A stretch of 64,000 nt of DNA from an uncultured Eubacteriales bacterium (GTDB taxonomy: Bacteria > Bacillota > Clostridia > Oscillospirales > Oscillospiraceae): contig ONPN01000001.1 in the NCBI GenBank assembly GCA_900319695.1, positions 99,713 through 163,712 on the forward strand, given 5' to 3'. Position numbers and translations under genes: made by a program. Under the pieces are notes generated by a model. That model was given only the letters and a program-made list of their open reading frames with translations, was not told the origin of the DNA and did not search any database. Shown here one piece after another: positions 17,282 through 26,218 of the stretch. The first letter of the stretch is position 1. Each line of letters starts with the position of its first letter.

Positions 17282-18045
17282 GTTCTCTCTCCCCCTCTTT
17301 CTTCGCTGTGAGCGCCCAGCGCCTCCGCGCAGCGCTTTAAGACCTCTTCATAGCTCAGCCCGTCCTCGCGCGGGCGGCTGAGCACCAGCAGCTCCGCCCC
17401 GGTCTCCCGCGCGGCGGCCGCCTTCTCCCGAAAGCCCCCCGCGCCGCCCCCGTCCTTGCTGACAAGGTAGCGTATCGCGTACTGCCGGATCGTCGCCGCG
17501 TTCATCTCCCGGGAAAAGGGCCCCTGCATGGCGATGATGTTCCGGTGCGGGATGCCCAGCGCCTCGCAGGCGGCGAGACTCTCCCGGCAGGGCAGCACGC
17601 GCGGGAAGAGCCGCTCCGGGCCGAGGCTTGCGTAGGCCCCGAGCTCTTTCGCCCCGGTGGTGAGCAGGACGTTTCCCTCCCGTGGGGTAAGCCATTGGGC
17701 TGCCCCGGCGGCGTCGGCAAAGACCCGCGCGCCCGCCGTCTCGCTCTCGTCCCGCTTGAGCCGCAGCAACGGCACGCCCGCCGCCTCGCAGGCGGCCCTG
17801 ACCGTCTCGCTGATGTGTTTGGCATAGGGGTGGGTCGCGTCCACGCAGAGGGCGGCGTCTTTTAACAGCGCCCGCTTTTCCTCCGCGTCCAGGGGGCCGA
17901 CCCGGACGCTCACGCCGGGGATTACCCCCTGTTCCTCCCGCCCGTAGTCGCTGGCCACGCAGACGGTGAGCGCCGCGCCCAGCTCCGCGAGCCGTTCGGA
18001 CAATCGCCGCCCCTCGCTGGTGCCGCCGAAGATCACGATCCTCAT
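17278..18045 (-). CDS. cbiJ: Precorrin-6A/cobalt-precorrin-6A reductase
   Basis: 255 residues of the CobK/CbiJ family. The N-terminal nucleotide site is IFGGTSEGRRLSERLAELG. VDATHPYAKHISE is the family hallmark, followed by LLRLKRDE and RNIIAMQGPFSREMNAA. It reduces the macrocycle with NAD(P)H before C-5/C-15 methylation. ATGA overlaps join it to the genes on both sides. Confidence 0.95.
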   Translation of the reverse strand: MRIVIFGGTSEGRRLSERLAELGAALTVCVASDYGREEQGVIPGVSVRVGPLDAEEKRALLKDAALCVDATHPYAKHISETVRAACEAAGVPLLRLKRDESETAGARVFADAAGAAQWLTPREGNVLLTTGAKELGAYASLGPERLFPRVLPCRESLAACEALGIPHRNIIAMQGPFSREMNAATIRQYAIRYLVSKDGGGAGGFREKAAAARETGAELLVLSRPREDGLSYEEVLKRCAEALGAHSEERGGERT

Positions 18046-18770
18046 GTCCGGTACCCCCGGGGCGTCACCATGCGCTCCCCGATTTTCTTTGTGGAGGACG
18101 CGCCGACAAAGACGGTCGTGAACATGTCCGCCTGCGCGTCTCTGAGCTCTTTGAGACTCAGGATGCGGACGCTCTCCCCCTCGCGGGCGATGTTCCGCGC
18201 AAGTCCGCAGACCGTCTCCGCCGCCTTGTGCTCCAGCAGCACGTCGCAGGCGCGGCGCAGAAAGTCCGGCCGGTGCCGGGACGCGGGGTTATACAGGCAC
18301 AGCGCGAAGTCCCCCTCGGCTGCCAGACGCAGGCGCTTTTCGATCACGGCCCAGTCGGTCAGGCGGTCGGACAGGGAGATCACGCAGAAATCGTGGCCCA
18401 GCGGCGCGCCCAGCAGGGCCGCGCCCGAGACCGCCGCCGTGACGCCGGGGATCACAATGATCTCCGCCCCCGGGTAATCAGCGCCCAGCTCCAGCGCCGG
18501 GCCCGCCATGCCGTAGACGCCCGCGTCCCCGCTGCACACGAGGGCGCAGCAAAGGCCCTCGGACGCGCGCTCGAGACAGAAGCGGCAGCGCTCCAGCTCG
18601 CCGGTCATACCGGTCGTATAGAAGCGCTTTTCCGGAAAAAGGGGCCTGAGCAAGTCCACATAGCGCGTGTAGCCGCAGATGAGCTCCGCCTCCTCCAGAG
18701 CCGCGCGGGCGGCCCCGGTCATGTTCGCCGCGTCCCCCGGCCCGATGCCGACAAGATAACATTTTCCCAT
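18042..18770 (-). CDS. cbiH: Cobalt-precorrin-3B C17-methyltransferase
   Basis: 242 residues, tetrapyrrole methylase fold: YLVGIGPGDAANMT at the start (SAM loop), VCSGDAGVYGMAG, VIPGVTAAVSGAALLGAPLGHDF split by the family's active-site loop, and LCLYNPASRHRPDFL, which is specific to CobJ/CbiH. It methylates C-17 with ring contraction. One nucleotide separates it from cbiG. Confidence 0.95.
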   Translation of the reverse strand: MGKCYLVGIGPGDAANMTGAARAALEEAELICGYTRYVDLLRPLFPEKRFYTTGMTGELERCRFCLERASEGLCCALVCSGDAGVYGMAGPALELGADYPGAEIIVIPGVTAAVSGAALLGAPLGHDFCVISLSDRLTDWAVIEKRLRLAAEGDFALCLYNPASRHRPDFLRRACDVLLEHKAAETVCGLARNIAREGESVRILSLKELRDAQADMFTTVFVGASSTKKIGERMVTPRGYRT

Positions 18771-18771
18771 T

Positions 18772-19758
18772 TCACCAGCTCCAATCCAGCGCGGGCTCCG
18801 CCTCCGCCAGCGCGAAGGTCACCCCGTTTGCGGCGTATTTTTTCTCGACCAGCGTCCCGCCGCACAGGACTGCCGCCCGCTCGCAGACATTGTCCACGCC
18901 GGTCTGCGCCTCCACAAAGCGCGAGGGCGTAAACTCGCCGGGGATGTCCCGCAGCGCCGAAGCGCTGTAGAACGTGAGCGGCCATCCGTGCTTTTCGCAG
19001 AAGCGCGAAAGCCCCGCCTCGTCCCGCTTGAGCTCGATCGTCGCCGCGCGGACGATCGCCCCGGGCAGCACGCCGCGCCCGGCGCAGAAGCGTGCAAGCT
19101 CCCGCTCCAGCGTCTCCGCCTCCATCCCGCGCCTGCACCCGATCCCGACCGTCAGCACGCGGGGGATAAGCTGCAAGACATTCCTCCCCGTCTCCCGGTA
19201 AGAGACCAGCGCCGCCGCGTCCGTGGGGCTCTCGGTCAGATGCACATGGGCGGGCCTCTCCCCGGCGACGGGCCAGGGACAGTACAGGCTCACGTCCTCC
19301 CCCCGCAGCACGGCGGCGGATACCGCCCGGATGCCCTCCGGCCGAAGAACGCTCATCCCCTGTTTTTTGGCCCAGAGGTCCACCGCAAACGCGCCGTTTA
19401 AGTCCGTCGCGGTGGTGACGATCGCCGTCCCGCCCGTGAGGGCCGCGATCCGGCGGGCAAGCGCATTGGCCCCGCCCAGATGCCCGGACAGCAGCGGGAT
19501 CACAAAGCGGCCCGTCTCGTCCAGGCACAAGACGGCGGGGTCCGCCGCCTTGCTTTGGATGTGCGCCGCGACGGCGCGGACCGCGATGCCCGCGGCGCCG
19601 ATAAAGATCAGCGCCTCCCGCCTCGGAAACTCCGCCGCCGTCCACGCGGCGAGGGGCAGGTCGGCTTCGCGCAGCGTCCCGCCGAGCTCTCCGCGCAGCG
19701 TCTCCGCCAGAGTCTGACCCCGCGCGGTAAACGCCGTAAAGGCAAAGCCCTCTCTCAT
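18772..19758 (-). CDS. cbiG: Cobalt-precorrin-5A hydrolase
   Basis: 328 residues from ATG 19758, which overlaps the cbiD stop (ATGA) and has GGAGGGAG upstream; the in-frame TTG at 19776 is less likely. Domains: an N-terminal part with FIGAAGIAVRAVAAHIQSKA, a central PLLSGHLGGANALARRIA (the CbiG active region) and a C-terminal CbiG domain beginning VLTVGIGCRRGMEAE. It opens the delta-lactone and releases acetaldehyde in the anaerobic route, so the pathway here is cobalt-early. Confidence 0.95.
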   Translation of the reverse strand: MREGFAFTAFTARGQTLAETLRGELGGTLREADLPLAAWTAAEFPRREALIFIGAAGIAVRAVAAHIQSKAADPAVLCLDETGRFVIPLLSGHLGGANALARRIAALTGGTAIVTTATDLNGAFAVDLWAKKQGMSVLRPEGIRAVSAAVLRGEDVSLYCPWPVAGERPAHVHLTESPTDAAALVSYRETGRNVLQLIPRVLTVGIGCRRGMEAETLERELARFCAGRGVLPGAIVRAATIELKRDEAGLSRFCEKHGWPLTFYSASALRDIPGEFTPSRFVEAQTGVDNVCERAAVLCGGTLVEKKYAANGVTFALAEAEPALDWSW

Positions 19759-20894
19759 GTCTTCTCCCTCCGCCAAAAGCCCAGCTCCTTCACGCCCGCC
19801 GTCTCGCCCAGCAGGCCGTAGACATTGGAAAACAGGATCGCCCCGATCCGCAGCGCGCCGCCGGCGCGCCTGTCAAGATGGGCCTGGATCTCCGACAGCA
19901 GGCTCTCCATGACGGCTTCCCGCAGGCAAGCCTTCTCCAAAACGGCGAGGCAGCCGTCCGCGCTGACCTGCTCCATGAGCTCCCGGCAGGTCTCTCTCCC
20001 CGCGCCGCAGAGGGCCGCGTGGGCGCAGAACAGCTCCCGCCGGCAGTCGGCGGTGCGGGAATGGGTGTTCATGATCCCGCCCGCGAGCTTGACGAGCTTG
20101 CCGACATGCCCGACGAGCAGGACGTCCCGCAGCCCCTCCGTCACGGCGATATCCACCGCGTCCCCGATGAAGTTGGAGCACTTCGCGGCGGGGATGCCCT
20201 TCAGGGCCGGGAGCTTTTCGCGCAGGTAATCCATGCCGTAGTTTCCGGGCGTCAGGACGAGCGCGTCGGAGCCGGAGGCCGCCGCCTGCCTTATCTCCAG
20301 GGCGATGGTATCCACCAGGGCCCGCTCGCTCATCGGCTCGACGATCCCGGAGGTGCCGAGGATGGAGATGCCGCCCTCGATCCCGAGCTGCGGGTTGAAG
20401 GTCTTTTTCGCAAGCTCCGCCCCGCCGGGCACGGAGAGCGTCACGCTCAGCCCCCCGCCGTAGCCCGCCTCATCGCACACGGTCTCGAGCGCCGCCAGGA
20501 TCATTTTGCGCGGCACGCTGTTGATCGCGGCCTCGCCGACCTTCTGATCGAGCCCCGGCTTCGTCACGCGCCCGATCCCCTCCCCGGCCTCGAGTTTGAT
20601 CCCCCGCTCCCGGCGGGAGACGCGGGCGGCGATCAGGATGCCGTCGGTGACGTCGGGGTCGTCCCCCGCGTCCTTTCGCACCGCGCAGACGGCGCTCCCG
20701 CCGTCCATGGTCAAAAGCTCCGGCCTCAGCTCCACGCGCAGGCCGCCCGGCGTCAGCAGGGAGAGCGTTTCCGGCGCTCTGCCCGTCAGCAGCAGCTCCG
20801 CCGCCCCCGCCGCCGCCAGGGCCGCGCAGGTGCCGGTGGTATAGCCCCGGCGCAGGCGCTTTGCCCCGCAGCGGACATAGCGTTCATCGTCCAT
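19755..20894 (-). CDS. cbiD: Cobalt-precorrin-5B C1-methyltransferase
   Basis: 379 residues. ATG 20894 is preferred over the TTG at 20927, which would overlap the upstream gene more deeply; MDDERYVRCGAKRLRRGYTTGTCAA is the usual CbiD start. YTTGTCAAAA, TNPGLDQ-like ITKPGLDQKVGE, ILGTSGIVEPMSERAL and LVGHVGKLVKLAGGIMNTHSR in parts are diagnostic. This is the anaerobic-pathway enzyme. It overlaps the small Cys-rich gene by 11 bp. Confidence 0.95.
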   Translation of the reverse strand: MDDERYVRCGAKRLRRGYTTGTCAALAAAGAAELLLTGRAPETLSLLTPGGLRVELRPELLTMDGGSAVCAVRKDAGDDPDVTDGILIAARVSRRERGIKLEAGEGIGRVTKPGLDQKVGEAAINSVPRKMILAALETVCDEAGYGGGLSVTLSVPGGAELAKKTFNPQLGIEGGISILGTSGIVEPMSERALVDTIALEIRQAAASGSDALVLTPGNYGMDYLREKLPALKGIPAAKCSNFIGDAVDIAVTEGLRDVLLVGHVGKLVKLAGGIMNTHSRTADCRRELFCAHAALCGAGRETCRELMEQVSADGCLAVLEKACLREAVMESLLSEIQAHLDRRAGGALRIGAILFSNVYGLLGETAGVKELGFWRREKT

Positions 20895-21171
20895 CGCTGT
20901 TCTCTTTTCTCGCCGCGAGACGCGCAAGCTCGGGAAAGCGCGCCGTCACCTTCTGATAGTTCTCTCTGATATGCGGAAACGCGCACCCGTCGCAGCTCTT
21001 GATCCCCGCCCCGGTATAGCGGAAGCGGCCGCCGCAGCCCTCGCCGAGGGCGTAGAGCGGGCAGTAGCAGAACAGGCAGTTGAAGACCTCCTCCGCGATC
21101 CCCTCATGGCAGGGAAAATACTCGCAGGCGCGGTTTTGTACAAACTGATAATGCTTTTCCATCACGTCCAT
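20884..21171 (-). CDS. Small cysteine-rich protein of cobalamin operons
   Basis: 95 residues with seven cysteines arranged C-x3-C, then C-x2-C-x-C, then C-x10-C-x2-C: ACEYFPCHEG, NCLFCYCPLYALG, CGGRF and SCDGCAFPH. This matches the short cysteine-rich family often coded among B12 genes (Pfam 'Cysteine-rich small domain', as I recall). The cysteines probably bind Zn or an Fe-S cluster; a role in cobalt handling has not been shown to my knowledge. It overlaps cbiC and cbiD at both ends. Confidence 0.85.
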   Translation of the reverse strand: MDVMEKHYQFVQNRACEYFPCHEGIAEEVFNCLFCYCPLYALGEGCGGRFRYTGAGIKSCDGCAFPHIRENYQKVTARFPELARLAARKENSDGR

Positions 21172-21830
21172 CCTCTCTCCCCGGGGTCCAGCATGTCCGC
21201 CGCCGTGTAGATCAGCGCGTTGCAGACCGCGGCGGCGATGCTGCTGCCGCCCTTGCGGCCCATGGCGGCGATGGCCGGGACGCCGCAGGCCCGGCAGGTC
21301 TCAAAGATTTTTTCCTTGCTCTCCACGACGTTTACAAAGCCCACCGGCACGGCGATGACCAGTGCGGGCCGCAGGCCGTCCCGTATGAGCTCTGCGAGCG
21401 TGAGCAGGGCGGTCGGGGCGTTTCCGACGGCATAGACCGCCGAAGGGCAGCGCTGCGCCGCATGGCGCATGGCCGCCGCGGCGCGGGTAGTGCCCCCGGC
21501 CTTCGCAAGCGCCGCGATCTCGGGCTCCGCCATGAAGCAGAAAAGCTCCCCGCCGAGCCTTGAAAGGCCACGCCTGCTGACGCCCGCCTTCGCCATATTG
21601 GTGTCGGTCACAACGCCCGCGCCGTTTCTGAGCGCTTCGACGCCCAGGCGTACGGCGTCGGGCGTAAAGCGCAGAGTCTCCGCGTAGTCAAAATCCGCGC
21701 TCGCGTGGATGCAGCGCAGGATCACGGCCTCGTTTTCGGGCTCGGTCGGGACGCCTTTCGCCCGCAGCTCCGAGCGGATGATGGCGAAGCTCTCCCGTTC
21801 GATCTCATCGGGTCTTGTCGTCATGGGCAT
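21162..21830 (-). CDS. cbiC: Cobalt-precorrin-8X methylmutase
   Basis: 222 residues. H42 in CIHASADFDY is the catalytic His. TDTNMAKAGVSRRGL, AVGNAPTALLTLAELI and VPVGFVNVVESKE are CobH/CbiC hallmarks. It moves the C-11 methyl to C-12, giving cobyrinate. The start overlaps the end of cbiP by 26 bp; the second ATG at 21824 is an alternative with better spacing to GGAGGC. Confidence 0.95.
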   Translation of the reverse strand: MPMTTRPDEIERESFAIIRSELRAKGVPTEPENEAVILRCIHASADFDYAETLRFTPDAVRLGVEALRNGAGVVTDTNMAKAGVSRRGLSRLGGELFCFMAEPEIAALAKAGGTTRAAAAMRHAAQRCPSAVYAVGNAPTALLTLAELIRDGLRPALVIAVPVGFVNVVESKEKIFETCRACGVPAIAAMGRKGGSSIAAAVCNALIYTAADMLDPGERGWT

Positions 21831-23295
21831 ACGCCTCCATTGCTCTCCGTATGGCCTTCATATCAAGGCTCTCTTCCACCGCGTCGGCCAAAAGCTCATA
21901 CTGCCGCTGCCGGTACGCGGCGCGGTTTTCGGGGACCACGCGGGGAACTTCGATCCCCTTTCGTTCGGCGAGGAAGGACGCGAGCCGCGCGGTCAGCTCC
22001 CCGCTGTCGAAAAGCCCGTGCAGGTAGGTACCGTACACGTTGTCCCCGGCCGCGCCGTCCGCCGTCCCGTCCTCCAGGCGGCAGAAGGGCGGGGCTTCTC
22101 CGCGGGTGACGCCCATGTGGATCTCATAGCCCTCGAGCGCCGCGCCCGCAAACGGGCCCGCCGCGCAGACCGCCGTCCGCCGCGTCCGGGTCTTGGCCCG
22201 GGTGAAGACGGTCTCGCAGGGCAGAAGGCCGAGGCCCTCATACTCTCCCCGGCGCTCCACGCCCTCGGGGTCGGAGAGGCGTCTGCCCAGCATCTGATAG
22301 CCCCCGCACACGCCGAGCACCGGCGTCCCCGCCCGGTGCAGACGGCAGAGCGCGTCGGCAAGGCCGCTCTCACGCAGCCAGATGAGATCGTCGATCGTGT
22401 TCTTGGTCCCCGGCAGCAGGAGCATGTCCGGCTCGCCGAGCTCTTCCCTCCGCCACACATAGCGCAGGGAGAGGGCCGGGTGCTGCTCCAGGGGCGAAAA
22501 GTCCGTAAAGTTTGCGATGTGCGGCAGTCTGATTGCCGCGAGATCCAGCGCCCGTCTCTCTCCCCGGCGCGAGAGTCTGGGAGAGAGGCTGTCCTCATCG
22601 TCGATCTCCGCCTTTATCCACGGCACGACGCCGAGCACCGGCAGCTTTGTCAGCTCCTCGAGCTGCGTAAGTCCCGGCCGCAGCAGCGCGATGTCCCCGC
22701 GAAACTTGTTGATCACCGTCCCGCACACGCGCCGCCGCTCGTCCTCCCGCAGCAGGGCCAGCGTCCCGTAGAGCTGCGCGAACACGCCGCCCCGGTCGAT
22801 GTCCCCGGCCAGCAGCACGGGCGCGTCGATCAGCTCCGCAAGGCCCATGTTCACGATGTCGTCCTCGCGCAGGTTGATCTCCGCCGGGGAGCCCGCGCCC
22901 TCGACGACGATGACGTCGTTTTCCCGCGCGAGACTGCGATAGGCGTCCAGGATCACCGGGATCAGGCCGCGCTTCATTTGAAAATACGCGGCGGCGTCAT
23001 AGTGGCCGCGCACCTCGCCCATGACGATGAGCTGGCTGCCGGTGTCCGAGGCGGGCTTGAGCAGGATGGGGTTCATCCTCACGTCGCAGGCGAGGCCCGC
23101 CGCCTCCGCCTGCACCGCCTGGGCCCGGCCGATCTCCAGCCCGTCCGGGGTGACGAAGCTGTTGAGGGCCATGTTCTGGCTCTTGAAGGGCGCCACGCGC
23201 AGGCCCTGCCGCGCGAAGATGCGGCAGAGCGCCGTGACCAGCAGGCTCTTCCCCGCGCCGGACATGGTGCCCTGTACCATGATGCGCTCAGCCAC
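21805..23295 (-). CDS. cbiP: Cobyric acid synthase (glutamine-hydrolysing)
   Basis: 496 residues from GTG 23295, which overlaps the cobD stop as GTGGCTGA; ATG 23280 is an alternative. An N-terminal P-loop (GTMSGAGKSLL) and FKSQNMALNS substrate loop precede a class I glutaminase domain with LGVCGGYQMLG (nucleophile Cys) and the terminal HGLFD His. It amidates side chains b, d, e and g of adenosylcobyrinate a,c-diamide. An upstream in-frame extension exists but lies inside cobD and has no initiation signal. Confidence 0.95.
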   Translation of the reverse strand: MAERIMVQGTMSGAGKSLLVTALCRIFARQGLRVAPFKSQNMALNSFVTPDGLEIGRAQAVQAEAAGLACDVRMNPILLKPASDTGSQLIVMGEVRGHYDAAAYFQMKRGLIPVILDAYRSLARENDVIVVEGAGSPAEINLREDDIVNMGLAELIDAPVLLAGDIDRGGVFAQLYGTLALLREDERRRVCGTVINKFRGDIALLRPGLTQLEELTKLPVLGVVPWIKAEIDDEDSLSPRLSRRGERRALDLAAIRLPHIANFTDFSPLEQHPALSLRYVWRREELGEPDMLLLPGTKNTIDDLIWLRESGLADALCRLHRAGTPVLGVCGGYQMLGRRLSDPEGVERRGEYEGLGLLPCETVFTRAKTRTRRTAVCAAGPFAGAALEGYEIHMGVTRGEAPPFCRLEDGTADGAAGDNVYGTYLHGLFDSGELTARLASFLAERKGIEVPRVVPENRAAYRQRQYELLADAVEESLDMKAIRRAMEAYAHDDKTR

Positions 23296-24355
23296 GTTCC
23301 AGCACCTCCCCGATCGCTTTGAGCAGGGCCGCGTTTTCCTCCGGCGCGCGCACCGCCGTCCGCAGCCAGCCCGCCCGCAGCCCCGGCATCTGCCCGCAGT
23401 CGCGCAGCAAAATCCCGCGGGCGCGCAGCTTTTCGCACAGGGCCGCATCCTCCGTATAAAAGAGCAGGAAGTTTGCCTCGCCGGGGATAACGCGCAGGCC
23501 GAGACCTTCAAGCCCCCGGCGCAGCCTTTCCCTCTCCCGCCCGATGAGTGAGCGCAGCGTGTCCGCATATTCCGTCTCCCGCAGGGCGGCGATCCCGGCC
23601 TCCTGCGCGATCAGGGAGACGGGCCAGGGCTGGTCCCCCTGCCGCAGCCTTTCGGCGAGGTCCCCGTCCCCGCAGAGGGCGCAGCCGAGGCGCAGCCCCG
23701 CCATGCCGTAGGTCTTGGTGAAGGCTTTCAAAATGATGAGCTCCGGCCGGGAAGCGAGCGCGCCGACCATGCTGTACTTCTCGGGCTCCGGGACAAAGTC
23801 CATAAAGCACTCGTCCAGCACCGGCACGGCCCCCGCCGCCCGGCAGGCGTCCAGAATGAGCGTGACCTCCGCCTTTGACAGGAGCAGGCCCGTGGGGTTA
23901 TGGGGATTGCACAGGAAGACAAGCTCCGTCCCCTCCGTGACCGCGCGGGCATAGTCCCCGGCGGGAAGGCGAAAGCCCTCGGACTCCGAGAGCGCAAAGC
24001 GCTTTACGGAGCAGTCGACGCTCTCCAGCGCCCGCTCGTACTCCGTAAAGCCCGGGGCCGTGACCAGCGCGCGGCGGGGCCTGAGCAGACGGCAGAGCCT
24101 GTAGATCAGGTCCGCCGCCCCGTTGCCGCAGACGATGTTTTCGGCCGGAACTTTGTGAAAGGCGGCGAGGCTCCGGCGCAGGGCGCGGCACCGGGGATCC
24201 GGGTACAGAGCCGCCCTGTCCAGCGCCCGGACAGCCGCCGCGCGCACGCCCTCCGGCAGGCCGAGGGGGCTCACATTCGCCGAAAAATCCAGCGGCTGCG
24301 CCCCGTATTGTTCCATAAAACCGGCCCAGTCGCCGCCATGCGTCTGTTTCATCAT
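23288..24355 (-). CDS. cobD: L-threonine-O-3-phosphate decarboxylase-like aminotransferase
   Basis: 355 residues. The start ATG 24355 overlaps the cbiB stop (ATGA) and gives MMKQTHGGDWAGF, typical of the family. Fold-type I PLP enzyme: FSANVSPLGLPEGV, CGNGAADLIYRL, FLCNPHNPTG, VLDECFMDF and the PLP lysine in ILKAFTKTYGMAGLRLG. It makes (R)-1-amino-2-propanol phosphate for the nucleotide-loop linker. HisC is a close relative, but the context settles the call. Confidence 0.93.
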   Translation of the reverse strand: MMKQTHGGDWAGFMEQYGAQPLDFSANVSPLGLPEGVRAAAVRALDRAALYPDPRCRALRRSLAAFHKVPAENIVCGNGAADLIYRLCRLLRPRRALVTAPGFTEYERALESVDCSVKRFALSESEGFRLPAGDYARAVTEGTELVFLCNPHNPTGLLLSKAEVTLILDACRAAGAVPVLDECFMDFVPEPEKYSMVGALASRPELIILKAFTKTYGMAGLRLGCALCGDGDLAERLRQGDQPWPVSLIAQEAGIAALRETEYADTLRSLIGRERERLRRGLEGLGLRVIPGEANFLLFYTEDAALCEKLRARGILLRDCGQMPGLRAGWLRTAVRAPEENAALLKAIGEVLERG

Positions 24356-25320
24356 ATCATCACCCACCATAGTCTGATCAGGCACAGAAGGCCCAGGCAG
24401 AGCAGACTGCCCGCGGCCTCCATACGGCAGGCCCTCGGGATGTCCTCCGCCCCGACCGGCCGCGTGTCGTCCCCGATATACGGCTTTTCATGCCGTTCGC
24501 CGAAGTAGGACGCCGGGCCGCACAGCCGCACGCCCAGCGCCCCGGCCATGGCCGCCTCGCACTGTCCGGCGTTGGGGCTGTCGTGTCTGCGCCTGTCCCT
24601 GCGCCAGATACGCGCGGCCTGCCGGGCGTCCTCCCCGCAGAGGGCCGCCGCCGCGATCAGCAGCAGGGCCGAGAGCCGCGCGGGGAGGAAATTGACCGCG
24701 TCGTCGATACGCGCCGGGGCTTTCCCGAAATCCCGATAGCGCTCGTTCCGGTAGCCCACCATGCTGTCCATGGTGTTGACCGCCTTGTAGCCCAGGGCCA
24801 GCGGCGCGCCGCCGAGCGCCATGTACAGCATGGGTGCCGCCGCCCCGTCGGAGAAATTCTCGGCCACGGTCTCCACCGCGGCCCGGATGACGCCCGGGGC
24901 GTCCAGACTTCCGGTGTCGCGCCCGACGATGCGCGAGAGCATCCCGCGCGCCTCCTCGAGCGTGCCGGCCCGCAGCCTGTCATAGACCCGCATGGTCTCG
25001 ACGCGAAGATCCTTCGCAGCGATCGCCTGCCAGCACCAGAGCGTCTCCACCGCGAGGGAGAGCGGCGGCCAGAGTGTATTCAGCAGGTATAAAACCGCAG
25101 CGCTGAGCGCCGCGGTCCCCGCGATCATCAGCACGGCCATGCACAGTCCCGCATGATACGCGCCCCGCCGCGTCTTGGGAAAGCGGGCGCGCAGCGTCCT
25201 CTCAAGGCCCCGGATCGCGCGCCCCATCCAGACCACCGGATGGAGCGGGGCGAGCTTTTCCGGATCGCCGAGCAGCAGGTCCAGCAGAAAGCCCCCGAGC
25301 ATCACAAAAACGATCCTCAT
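24352..25320 (-). CDS. cbiB: Adenosylcobinamide-phosphate synthase
   Basis: 322 residues, membrane protein. The start ATG 25320 overlaps the stop of the phosphatase gene. LLDLLLGDPEKLAPLHPVVWMGR is the CbiB opening. VAENFSDGAAAPMLYMALGGAPLALGYKAVNTMDSMVGY in parts and SPNAGQCEAAMAGALGVRL are family blocks. It joins aminopropanol phosphate to cobyric acid at the membrane. A longer frame upstream lies inside the phosphatase gene and is not real. Confidence 0.95.
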   Translation of the reverse strand: MRIVFVMLGGFLLDLLLGDPEKLAPLHPVVWMGRAIRGLERTLRARFPKTRRGAYHAGLCMAVLMIAGTAALSAAVLYLLNTLWPPLSLAVETLWCWQAIAAKDLRVETMRVYDRLRAGTLEEARGMLSRIVGRDTGSLDAPGVIRAAVETVAENFSDGAAAPMLYMALGGAPLALGYKAVNTMDSMVGYRNERYRDFGKAPARIDDAVNFLPARLSALLLIAAAALCGEDARQAARIWRRDRRRHDSPNAGQCEAAMAGALGVRLCGPASYFGERHEKPYIGDDTRPVGAEDIPRACRMEAAGSLLCLGLLCLIRLWWVMI

Positions 25321-25889
25321 AACGTAAAAGCGATCTCCTCCACGACGCGCAGGGTATCGCCGCAGCGCTCGAGCAGCCAGCCCCGGCCGCAGGCGGTCTG
25401 CCAGCGCCAGTAGTCGCGCTCCGGCTCGCCCCGGCGCTCCAGCGCCGCCATCTGCGTCCCGCCGTGGGCCACGATCACGGCGTCCTCCCCGGCCTTCTCC
25501 GCGGCGTCCAGTATCTCCCGCAGCGCCAGGTTTACGCGCGCGGTGAAGGACGCGCGGTCCTCGCCGCCGGGACAGCGCCCCGCGCAGCCGCCGTCCACCC
25601 ACGCGCGGTAGGCGGCGTCGTTCTCCATCTCCCGCCAGCTTCTCCCCTCGAAAGCGCCGAAGTCCATCTCCCGGAGATTTGGGACTATGATCTGCTCCGC
25701 CGCCGGGAAGAGGATGGCCGCCGTCTCCCTCGCCCTCCGGGCGGGAGAGACCCAGACGCGCGTCGGCGTCCACGCGGCGCTCTTTAGCTGCGCCCGGCCC
25801 CTTTCGCTGAGGCCGTCGTCCAGTCTTCCCTGATATTTTCCGGCCTCCCCCAGCGCTGTCAGGCCGTGCCGGATCAGCCACACTCTCAC
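25317..25889 (-). CDS. cobC: Alpha-ribazole-5'-phosphate phosphatase
   Basis: 190 residues. GTG 25889 overlaps the preceding stop as GTGA and has GGGGGAG 5 nt upstream. Histidine-phosphatase fold: IRHGLT with H8 as nucleophile, SPARRARETA, LREMDFGAFEGRSW and IVAHGGTQMAAL. It removes the 5'-phosphate in nucleotide-loop assembly. A general phosphoglycerate-mutase-like function cannot be excluded from sequence, but the operon makes CobC likely. Confidence 0.88.
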   Translation of the reverse strand: MRVWLIRHGLTALGEAGKYQGRLDDGLSERGRAQLKSAAWTPTRVWVSPARRARETAAILFPAAEQIIVPNLREMDFGAFEGRSWREMENDAAYRAWVDGGCAGRCPGGEDRASFTARVNLALREILDAAEKAGEDAVIVAHGGTQMAALERRGEPERDYWRWQTACGRGWLLERCGDTLRVVEEIAFTL

Positions 25890-26218
25890 GGCCACTCCCC
25901 CTTCAATAGCTGCGGCAGGCCGCAGCAGACCCGGATCACCGTGTCCGCGCGCGCGGCCAGCAGACAGGCAAGGCGTCCGGCCTGCTCCCGCTTCCGCCGC
26001 ATCCCGGCATCGACGGGGACGACGCCGCCGCCGAGCTCCGTCGCGATCACGAGCTCCCGGGCGGCGAGTCTGTCCGCCAGCGCCGCGAGGTCATCACAGG
26101 GCACAAGCTCCTGCACGTCGCGCACGGCGCGCGCCCGGAAGTCCGCCTCATCCCAGCCCAGCGCCCGCCGGATATAGCTCTCTTTTCCCGCGTACAGCGG
26201 TCCCGTCACAAAAATCAT
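25886..26218 (-). CDS. Short second CobU-like protein
   Basis: 110 residues. It begins with a Walker-A-like GPLYAGKES and ends VIRVCCGLPQLLKGEWP, nearly the same ending as the full CobU in this operon (VTEIVCGLPNVLKGELP). The central ~60 residues, including the guanylation histidine region of CobU, are missing or replaced. TELGGGVVPVD matches the family's conserved E.G.G.VP segment. It may be a cobinamide-kinase-only enzyme or a regulatory paralog. GTGA-type overlaps on both sides show it is translated with the operon. Confidence 0.75.
   Translation of the reverse strand: MIFVTGPLYAGKESYIRRALGWDEADFRARAVRDVQELVPCDDLAALADRLAARELVIATELGGGVVPVDAGMRRKREQAGRLACLLAARADTVIRVCCGLPQLLKGEWP

Noticed and set aside
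23296-23568. N-terminal extension of cobyric acid synthase
   Set aside because: The open frame continues upstream inside cobD, but GTG 23295 overlaps the cobD stop and gives the normal family N-terminus.
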